Position numbers and translations under genes: made by a program. From Dendrophyllia cribrosa (taxonomy: Eukaryota; Cnidaria; Anthozoa; Scleractinia; Dendrophylliidae), in the NCBI GenBank assembly GCA_024195265.1, contig JAJLRJ010000008.1:42007873-42071872 (forward strand): a stretch of 64,000 bases of DNA, read 5' to 3'. The notes beneath the pieces were generated by a model. That model was given only the letters and a program-made list of their open reading frames with translations, did not search any database and was not told the origin of the DNA. Of this stretch, positions 56,201-64,000 are shown piece by piece (position 1 is the stretch's first letter; each line of letters starts with the position of its first letter).

Positions 56201-59200
56201 TAAAACTTTGCGAAAGCTTGCAGCTGTTATCCAGCAATAATATGATAGATTTCGATTTTAATGGCAAAAATACATTAGTGATAATTGGGCTTAAAATAAT
56301 AATGAACCCCACTTTTTGAACAAAATCGCACCCTGGAACACCTTTATAAGGGGGGCGAACGAAATATGTGCGCTAGTTACCCCAGGAGGGGAGGGAGCAT
56401 GTACGCTCCATTAGAAGTTTCCATGGGGTGCAATGTTTTTAAATGCAGGGACTACGCTGACTATGCGCGCATATCACGTACGCCCCCCTAACTAAGGTGC
56501 GAATTCTTAGAATAAATTCCACACGTGCTCATTTCGTATTCATAAACAAAACTCTGAAAACTGCTTGTCAGCTTCACCTGAGCTCAGATGTGGAGTAGCT
56601 TATAATCCCAACAAATATTTTCTCCAATTGCAAGCCCTTCTAAGCAAAAAACAATCGATGTAAAAGTATTGCAGTATCTTGAAATTCGTGTGGAAGGAGT
56701 TTGACACCAAACTGCAGGATAATTTTCGAAAAATTATGGAAAACGCAGTGTTGGAGAATTGAGCAGGTTTTGGAGCATTTTACAATATTTACACAAGAAA
56801 TAGTGAATACTTTTTAACGGTTCGCATGATTTGCAATCGGCTTATAATTCAGATTTAGCAAGCATTGGGAAGGCTTCTCCCAGAAATTTGGGTTCGTAGA
56901 TTGTTTAGTCAAAGAGCATTAAGTGTTTAAAATTGTAAGAGAATTTTAGGGCTAAATTTTGATGGCGTTAATTCTTCCGCATTTCTGCTCCAACGATTTT
57001 GCTGAAACTTGGTAAGGGTATGTATTGAGTCAATGTAAGCTGATTCCAGAAATTTAACACAAATATAACAGCAAAATTTTTCACAGGGTGCGATTTTGTT
57101 CAAAAAGTGGGGTTCATTTAAGCCCGATTATCACTAAATATATTTTATCCCATTAAAATCTAATTCTATCATATTATTGCTAGATAATAGCTGTAAGTTT
57201 TCGCAAAGTTTTAGAAGGATTGCTTTAGAGCCGGAAAAGTTTTGGGACAAAGTTTGTCATAGACGAGTGCGCCCGAAATAACAATGGAGCCACCTTAACA
57301 TGGAAATAACGTAATATGTACTACACGTAAGCAAAACTTTTGGTATTTTCAGTTGGCAGGACAGTACGCAAATTTAATTAAAAAAATGCTTAAAACTAGG
57401 ATTCAGTTCTTTTCAATTTTAGTTCCATTAATGTTTTGACAAGCAATAAAAGATAACACTCATTTGTGGGCGTAAAAATGGGCAGGGAATATACTGGCAA
57501 GGCTCGGATAGAACCCACCGACCGGATAAACCCACCAGATGAGGGACCTCGGCACATGGCACCATGCCGAGGGGGTGCCTCATGCCTGTACTGCAAGGTG
57601 GGCATCGACGCTGGGGTAATGTCCTGGGGCCAAGTTAACCCAGTCCAGCAAGTATCGTATGCCCCCTCCTTGACGGGGCTTCAGCACAGGGCTGAAGGGG
57701 TGCCACAGGCAGCAATTCCCTACCCTTAATTTATTGATAAGGCTTAAGTAGGAATTCTCCATATATCAAAAGAGCATGTGACTAAGGTCTAGATAACATA
57801 GCAATTCTTACAGAGACAATTAATAAATATGGGAGGGGGGAGGGATCAATCTAGCTGTGGTGAAACTTGCAGCCTTCTGAGATGAGGACGATTGAGAAAG
57901 CTCATTAAATTAAATAGATTTAACCTGTTTGATTGACAGGAGCCAAATAAGGAAGACAAGTGCCAAATAAGGAATTATATGCAGGAAGAGGCCGCAGTGG
58001 TGATTGTGGGCTCAGATGTTGCTTTCCAACATTAACTATTATTTTATTCTAAAATATCATTTTAATGGAATTAAAATTGAAAAGAACTGAAAACTGATGC
58101 AAAAAAACATTTAAATTTATGGGATGAATGATTTAACAAACTGTGCGAGATTAAACTATGAGGAAAGATATGACATAATGGATAACAATTTAGGCTTCAC
58201 AACACGAGCATTTGCTCCCAATTCCCACTTAGCTGCTTACAGCTAAAAAAAATTTATTGACACTTAAAGTGCCAGTTCAGTCAAATTTTTAAATTTTGGG
58301 ATTTTGCATTAATTTTTTCCACAGGGGAAAATGTATAAATTTAGTAACCTTCACAATCAATCCAATCATGGAAAAAATTCTTTTTTTCAGCCATACTTTT
58401 TCAGTTAAGTTTCTGACAGTTTCACAGTCTGAAGTTAGCAGACAGACCGCAATTCACAGCCAAAAGTCCAGTCCACATTCCACTTAAGCATCCCACGTTC
58501 CACAGTCCTGATTCCACAGTCCACATTAACAATCTTGAGCAGTCCACATTCCACACAGGGAGCAGAGGAGCCAAATTTGACCTTTACGCATTCGATCTTC
58601 GATCTGTTGTTTGCGAGTCTGTTTTTCGCCCCAGCGGGACCCCAAGCGTAATCGGAGCTTTCCGTTGGGTAACCGCAGATTGCTGACTGTGGGCGCCACA
58701 AAATGGTTACGCAGCAATAAGAGAGACAAGGGAGGAAACAGATTTGAGCCTAATTTTTGATCCCCGATTACTCGCTTTTGATTCAATACAAAGTTCTGAT
58801 TTTCGGCATGTAGCTTTATATGGACAGTCTCTGGACAGCTTTTCAACAATTTCGATGAAGAGATCCATTAAACAGTCCTTTCGGTGATCGCTCTTTATGG
58901 CGTTCAAAGTTGACTTTTGTAGGATGTGGACCGCAACATACTGGTGATGGAAATATGTCACATGAGAGGTGTGCGCATGACCGGAAGCCTTTGGCATAAG
59001 TTTATTCATCTCAACATGTTAGCGTCTTTTCTACGAAAACATGCCATCTTTTCCGGGATATCTTTGATCAGTGCCATTCGGTGATTGTTTTTGTCTGCTA
59101 GGTGAATATTGTGAATAATGTGAATACTGTAAAGGTCTGTGAAGGAACAGGCAAGCTCAATAAAATGTAAGGACGTGGTGGAATTTGAATCCTTGTGGAA

Positions 59201-62200
59201 TCAAGGCATGTCTGATGCAAGGTGAGAAGTTTTCACGCCTCTTGTGGTCCGTCTGAGCTTTTAATGTCAAGCTGATTGAAACTTCTGTTAAAACCCATAC
59301 GATTGTTTAAGCTAAGCTATAGATGAATTCAGGGCCACTTCTTTGCGTTGACACTTAAGAAAATCTGTGACTAGCACTGTATACATGTACGTTCTGAGTT
59401 TCTTCGCATGCAATGAGCTTCACTAGACGACATTATAAGATTTTCCTCATTCGCAACGCGTTTCATTTTAAATCTCCCTCCGCTCCGATCAGCTGCCGTG
59501 TTGTTTTGAATTTTGAACGGTTGGCGTAACTTCCGTTTTATTGACGGCACGTCACTTTTGGAGTTTTTACTTCTGTCACCAGTATGTTGCGGTCCACATC
59601 CAACGAATCACGTAGTACTATGTTTCTTCCCTTGTCTCTTTTTCTTCTCGGCACTTTGTGCCTCGCTTTCCGGAAAGCGCCAATTACGCCTGGGGTCCCG
59701 CTGGGGGAAAAACTCGAAAACAACAGATCAAATAACGCAAGACACAGCGCGCGTATAAAGCTCAAAGATCGAACGCGTATTAACGGTCAAATTTGGCTCC
59801 TCTGCTCCCTGTGCATTCCACAGTCCATATATTTTATAATCTACAGTGTTGCTGTCCCACCGTTTTTATTTTTTTACTGCAATGGGCTTCTGGTACCCAA
59901 AGAGTGTTGGTTTACACCTGTACAATGTCATTTTTCATAACAAAAATAATATGTAATGTACCTGTCTAGCAGTCATCATGCTCACATCCTTGTCCTGTTT
60001 AACTCGGCCAAAGTCGTCCAGCTCGCCGTTCTCTAAAGCATCTAGCCATTTCTGCTCTTCTTGACTTTAAAACAATAACTATTTAGTATGTCAACAAATG
60101 AAATCACAACAACTAGATTATACTGCACTAACTACAGTCAGGATTTCACAACTTTTTGGAAGTCAGTAATTACAAGCAAAATGTCGTGCAAAAAGCATTA
60201 TTGTTATTGATGAGCAGTGAGAGTGATCAACATTTCTCTCTTTATAACACCTACTAACAATCATTCCCTGAGAGTACAAAAACAGTGTTAGGTACATTTG
60301 AATTTTAATTGGTGTATTTACACATTCAATAACACGGGGGGATCCAGGAATTCCTGAAAGGGGGGGTTGTACACCTTAATAACTTTCGACGCCATCGGCA
60401 TCGATGGCGAGTGCTACAGGAGCGAGCTTCTAGGGGGGTCTGGGACCATGCCCCCCTGCCCCCGGAACATTTCTCCGATTTTACCCTCTAAAATGCCATT
60501 TCCAGCATTTCTGACACTCGAAAAGCGTTTGTGAAGGCATGATAAAAAATCTGGAGTTTACCTTATTTCTCAACCAGAAAACCAAAACTAATAATAATGC
60601 ATAATTAAAAGGGATAGCAGAAACAACGACAGTAATTTGTCGTTTTTCTACATACCTCGTAAATCGAACAATGTAGCCTAAAAGAGTCTTCTTGGATGAG
60701 ATTTTACAAAGTCCTCGCATATCTAGTCTACTTGAATTCCTCAGAGTAATGCATAGCAATAACAGCGAGATCTGAGAAGCGCTCTTCAAACATCGTTGAT
60801 CTCTGGAGCAGGTCTCGATCTGTTTCATGAGCGAAAAGGACTGCTCAGCTTCAACACTACTGATTGGTAGGGTGCATGCAATGAGGAGATGACGATGGAT
60901 GTTTGGATAAGCATCCTTGTCACATGCACCAAGTGCTAGTAGAAGATTGCTTGGAAGTTCCTTCTCTGCTGACTGCCACATAGTTTGCCATCTTTGCAGC
61001 TCATTCCCAAGGGATTTGTGAAATGGAAGGTCTTTCATCAAATAGCTCCAGGGTGTTATTGACTATGATTGATGGTACTAGATAAAGCAGGTGGGAGGCG
61101 TGGCGATCCTCGTCAGAAAATCGGTCTTGCATTTGAATAATCAGGGAATCAAGAAGGGGAATAGCCTTTTTTGAAATGATTGATTGGATCCTGACACGAT
61201 CTTTTCACATGTTAACGTCCTACTGTCGCAAAATGTACATTATCTTTTCCTAACTTGACAATCAGTTAATTGGTGGAAGTGAAACAACTACGTATAAAAC
61301 AATTTTATTCTATTATTTTTATGAAGAGTCAAACAAATAAAAAAAATGCTGCTCAAAGGGGGGGTTGCAACCCCCTCAACCCCTCCCCTGGATCCGCCTC
61401 TGTAACATGTGAGCCTTTTCACATGGGCAACAAGCTACAGGTACTGACTTGTAAAACAACCATTTAATTTTTGCATGGTTTTGACATTTTTGAGATCAAG
61501 TTTAAGTAGTTTCAGAATTTCAAGGTAATTCCTCAGAAATAGAAGTTGATGCCAATCTTTGATTGTTCCCCACCAAGCATTCTTTTGAAGAATTATGCAA
61601 TAGTACAAGCATATATGGTGGACTAAAGTTACCCTTGAAATGATAAAAATTAATACAGTAGAACCTCTACTAACGGCCACCTTCTCATTCACTCACTCAA
61701 ATGCTCTAATTGATAACCTCCCCATAAAGGCCACCTCTCTACAACGGCCAGAAAGGTCTGTCCAAAGGTGGCCGTTGTAGAGAGGTTTGACTGTATGATT
61801 ATCATAAATTGTACAGTATAATGAAAATAAATTCATATGAACTGCAGTAGAAAGAATTAAACAAAAGAATGTGATCATCGCAGTTATGCAGTAACTGAAT
61901 ACGTTGCAATTAAGAGCCTGAAAAAAATTCAGCCCGTGATGGGATTCAAACATAATTTTAAAATAAATATATCAAATTCTCTTTAATTCTTTCTGCCACA
62001 GTTCATAAGAATTTATTTTTTATATATTTGGGCAAACAAAAGACCTACTCATCAGAATCAGCACGAGGTTTTTCAGTAACTTCAGGTTCATCTTTTTCAC
62101 TTCCTAAAGAAATATTATTAACAAAAGGAGCCAACATTACTAACCATAAAAAGCTTCAATTATGCCACATTTTTGTTGCTTAAGGTCCCTACCAGGAAGG

Positions 62201-62630
62201 GGGGGGGGGGGGGTACTCTGTATATTTTTGGGTGGGAGTGTGCTGCTGGGACTCTGAAACTCTTACCTTATACCAGACCATGTTCAGCTGATTTTGCAAC
62301 CCTGTACTAGGTTAGACACCAAAAATCCCTATTCTTTCCCAGACTTGCTATTTTTAGAACTGTATCACTATTGGTGTTTTTAATGGCAAAGCCATCTGTC
62401 AACAATTTTGCTGCAATAATTTTATTTCTGTTTCAGGAAGGCTCTTTCTCTTTCGAATTTCAATTTCTATTCTAGACTTAATTCTTCATACCACTGATCA
62501 GTTTCCTGGCAAATAATACCCTATTCTACACCAACACTCTCTGATTTAATTGATACCTTATTCCAAACTAAACTGCTTGAAAACCACACCTTTCACAGTG
62601 GCACATACCCATATAGCTAATATATGAGAT

Positions 62631-62686
<56 letters not shown>

Positions 62687-63015
62687 ACCTTTTTGGACGG
62701 TCTTAGAAAGTATGAGTACCCAGGTTTCATTACTGGACTAACCCTGCTAAGATGGCTGGTAGCTATCCTCTTCACAATACATAGTTACATGACAAACCTT
62801 GCCAAGATGGCTAGCAACTATCCTCTTCACAATAAATTATATTTACATAGTTACATGACAAACCCTGCCAAGATGGTTGGTAGCTATCCTCTTCACAATA
62901 CATAGTTACATGACTAACCTTGCCAAGATGGCTGGTAGCTATCCTCTTCAGCTTCCTCTTCCTCTCCACTGGTTATTACTGGTTCTGGTAGTTTAACTGG
63001 GACTATCTTTGCCAT
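53276..63015 (-). CDS. INO80B: INO80 chromatin-remodelling complex subunit B, eight exons
   Basis: Nuclear subunit of the INO80 nucleosome remodeller (IES2 in yeast). Exons, minus strand: 63015-62919, 62103-62049, 60064-59962, 55807-55750, 55234-55131, 54474-54412, 53807-53692, 53420-53276; every border is GT-AG and phases join, totalling 741 nt and 246 residues. An acidic N-terminal stretch (GEEEEAEEDSYQPSW) leads to EEQKWLDALENGELDDFG, near-identical to human EEQRWLDALEKGELDD. Then come MTARQRAML, a basic helix (PAPA-1/IES2-like, KKRKQQMQKKIEENKTQT), the HIRYVSNQSG...LSFSKGLEFP block, and a C-terminal HIT zinc finger (CSAQGC, YSC, PVCSMECY). Exon 3 uses an AAAG acceptor, which is needed to keep frame. 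The ATG at 63015-63013 is the first seen; human INO80B is about 110 residues longer at the N-terminus, so upstream exons may lie beyond the window. Introns hold several MITEs and a hAT remnant. Confidence 0.9.
53997..54367. mobile_element. MITE with CCGTAAATC...GAATT ends, INO80B intron
   Basis: The left end CCGTAAATCCTTGAATTAGC and the right end (complement) CCTGTAAATCTTCGAATTTG are related. Repeated AAGCGCCC/AAGTGACCC segments fill the interior. Flanking TA on each side. Boundaries are good to a few bases. Confidence 0.65.
55271..55682. mobile_element. MITE with TTGAAGGGCTCCCG ends, INO80B intron
   Basis: Begins TTGAAGGGCTCCCGGCAA and ends TTGTCGGGAGCCCTTCAA. TIRs continue imperfectly (CCTAAGTACGTTTTTGG against its partner). 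About 412 bp between exons 4 and 5. No coding frame. Confidence 0.8.
56116..57298. mobile_element. TTAA-flanked non-autonomous DNA transposon, 1183 bp, copy 2
   Basis: Same family as 15164-16389, in the same orientation, with TTAA at both ends and long TIRs. It lies in INO80B intron 3. Interiors align along the whole length with scattered small differences (an extra CTACGCTGA here, for example). Confidence 0.9.
57299..58553. other. INO80B intron sequence, no gene
   Basis: A GC-richer patch at 57480-57725 is open for 87 codons on plus but has no recognisable domain. It looks repeat-derived (GAGGGGGTGCCTCATGCC; GGCTTCAGCACAGGGCTGAA) and I do not call it a gene. Confidence 0.4.
58554..59813. 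mobile_element. Inverted-repeat element, about 1.26 kb, in INO80B intron
   Basis: Left CACAGGGAGCAGAGGAGCCA and right complement bound arms of about 115 bp (GTTGTTTGCGAGTCTGTTTTTC, CCAGCGGGACCCC). Further inside, GGACCGCAACATACTGGT (58929) pairs with 59580-59597. The interior lacks a transposase. Short frames in the arms are mirror images of each other. Confidence 0.7.
60333..61402 (-). mobile_element. hAT transposon remnant
   Basis: The right end is CCCCTGGATCCGCCTCTG; the left end (CACGGGGGGATCCAGG) is mutated from the same TIR. The minus strand carries the C-terminal part of a hAT transposase in two frames (next entry). It is inserted in INO80B intron 2. The 43715-43992 MITE shares both flanks. 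No clean 8-bp duplication is left. Confidence 0.8.
60481..61175 (-). pseudogene. hAT transposase C-terminus, frameshifted
   Basis: The first segment (about 61175-61020) reads LDSLIIQMQDRFSDEDRHAS and onward to a stop; after a +1/-1 shift the second frame (61041-60481) continues with LGNELQRWQTMW, a spacer, and the hATC dimerisation signature ACTLPISSVEAEQSFSLMKQ followed by CSRDQRCLKSASQISLLLL. This is the dimerisation end of a hAT transposase; the DDE catalytic core and BED finger are missing upstream. Clearly inactive. Confidence 0.85.
61656..61793. mobile_element. pogo/Tigger-like MITE, 138 bp
   Basis: Begins CAGTAGAACCTCTACTAACG and ends GTAGAGAGGTTTGACTG, flanked by TA on both sides. 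TIRs of about 25 bp with one or two differences. Lies in INO80B intron 2. Confidence 0.85.
62196..62686. mobile_element. MITE of the GGGGGTACTC family, ending in a 55-nt C run
   Basis: The left end is a G run followed by GGTACTCTGTATATTTTTGG; the right end is GGCACATACCCATATAGCTA and the poly(C) run 62632-62686. The interior has segments TACTAGGTTAGACACC and CTATTCTACACC typical of the diverged arms. In INO80B intron 1. The C run is the expanded terminal base block. Confidence 0.7.
62740..62960 (-). repeat. Tandem copies of the INO80B exon 1 3' end with its splice donor
   Basis: On the minus strand GAAGAGGATAGCTACCAGCC, ATCTTGGCAAG, then GTTAGTCATGTAACTATG is the true exon end and donor (donor at 62918). 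Three further diverged copies follow in the intron (about 62875, 62805 and 62755), each with a GTTTGT or GTTAGT donor-like site. Spacing is 50-70 bp. One copy carries TAG in frame. Confidence 0.85.
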
Positions 63016-64000
63016 TCTAATAACAAGCACAATTTGTTACATCTCTTCACTAGTTAGCATACTGTAGTTATAACTTTCTGCAGCTAATCTATACTGTAGC
63101 GACAGCCATTCTGTTGGAAAAGGGCACGAGGAAACTGATATTGCTAGAACCAAAAAGTATGACACAATCCACACAATCCAACTCATCAAATCTGTTTTTT
63201 AGCTGGACCTGGGATGTAAGGAGCTTCAAAGACTGCAACGTTCTAGGATATTTGTGTGGAAGATGAACACTGGCTAGTTTCCTCTGAAACTTATGCTTTG
63301 AGCAAAGGTATAACTCTTGCTTCGAGCGAAGCCAAACTCTTGCTTCGAGTGAAGCCAAACATGCAACTTGGTAGTGTTCTAAAAACGTTCTAGACTTGCT
63401 CCATGAGGAGCTTTAAAAGTCCCGTATGACAAAAGATGTATCACATGCATGCGACTCAAAAACTAAATGGCAGGGATGGCCTTACTTATACTATGGTTAG
63501 TAATAATTAGTTATTTTATAATAAACTGCTGTATTTTCTCAGATAATCGCTGTTCCTTGATTAATCGCCCCCTAGAGTAGTCATGGGTCCTTTGCAGGTC
63601 CTTTGCTTCCCCCTTCCCTCCGTCCATCACATAACAGTATAATGCCAAAGAGGGGACCATCAGATGAGACATGACTCACTGAAAACATTGATTATGATGT
63701 AATTAAACAATACCCATTTAAAACCCATTTTTATGATTTGGTGAAAAAATATTTAAGGTCACAGTGTCAGTGATGTTAAAATAATCACCTTTTGCATGCA
63801 TATTTTGGGTCATTATTATTGGGCTTCTGCTTTACCTTCAGTCAACAAAGTATTTATTTGACTTCCGGTTTTCAGGAATGACACCAAAACAACGTCACAG
63901 AAGTGTCACATTGTCATGCCACCAACCCCAACCCATAACTTTCAAATTCCGTTTTTATAAGGCAAAAATGAATCAATGGTTTCCTTGTTGTAGCCTTCTT
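63016..64000. other. Upstream of the first visible INO80B exon
   Basis: No further INO80B exon was recognised. A minus-strand frame at 63358-63089 lacks motifs. A transposon-end-like segment (TCAGATAATCGCTGTTCC, GATTAATCGCCCCCTAG) at 63539-63580 suggests a MITE with no partner end identified in the window. Confidence 0.4.

Noticed and set aside
57466..57729. 87-codon plus-strand frame, GC-rich
   Set aside because: No motif, inside an INO80B intron, and sequence resembles repeat debris; coding not supported.
62624..62905. Proline-run frame
   Set aside because: Translation of the 55-nt C run plus intronic exon-end repeats of INO80B.

Overview
The window looks like eukaryotic nuclear DNA from a cnidarian, most likely a stony coral or other hexacoral. 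Three things support this: host genes split into very small exons with GT-AG introns, intergenic space crowded with palindromic and TIR-bearing miniature transposons, and tRNA-derived SINEs plus DIRS, Penelope, LINE and hAT remnants of the kind common in anthozoans. There is no bacterial or viral gene organisation. Most long open frames lie inside repeats or transposons, while the best host genes have exons too short to stand out as open frames.

Host genes. (1) 833-1921 (+) is the 3' coding exon of a multi-finger C2H2 zinc-finger protein. (2) 32396-33787 (+) is a two-exon candidate gene for a small secreted acidic protein I do not recognise. Downstream lies a degenerate, tandemly duplicated tail (33.8-37.2 kb). 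(3) 45122-48967 (+) is a complete four-exon gene for the p12 subunit of DNA polymerase delta (POLD4). (4) 53276-63015 (-) is an eight-exon gene for INO80 complex subunit B (INO80B/IES2), from the acidic WLDALE block to the C-terminal HIT zinc finger. POLD4 and INO80B are convergent, with about 4.3 kb between their stop codons. Their introns host many MITEs and one decayed hAT transposon.

Transposon landscape. 20.9-27.7 kb holds a decayed minus-strand DIRS-type retrotransposon (CCHC knuckle, reverse transcriptase, RNase H, then a tandemly duplicated tyrosine recombinase). 38.7-39.2 kb holds a Penelope-like GIY-YIG endonuclease fragment, 41.9-42.2 kb a Penelope-like RT fragment, 50.0-50.2 kb a LINE fragment and 60.3-61.4 kb a frameshifted hAT transposase. 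MITEs fall into groups by target-site duplication: TTAA-flanked elements (seven), TAA/TTA-flanked elements with G runs (three), TA-flanked elements, and hAT-like elements. Arrays include a 106-bp array (17.9-19.0 kb), a 27-bp minisatellite (30.9-31.5 kb) and a 45-bp array with a palindromic core (31.7-32.2 kb).

The most unusual theme is local: short exon-like segments together with their 5' splice sites are tandemly duplicated at several independent places (8.0/8.4, 34.4/36.2, 41.4/41.7 and 62.7-62.96 kb). Several near-perfect short-loop inverted duplications also occur, three of them inside the secreted-protein locus and one straddling its splice acceptor. All calls come from reading the sequence; no database search, splice predictor or folding program was run.
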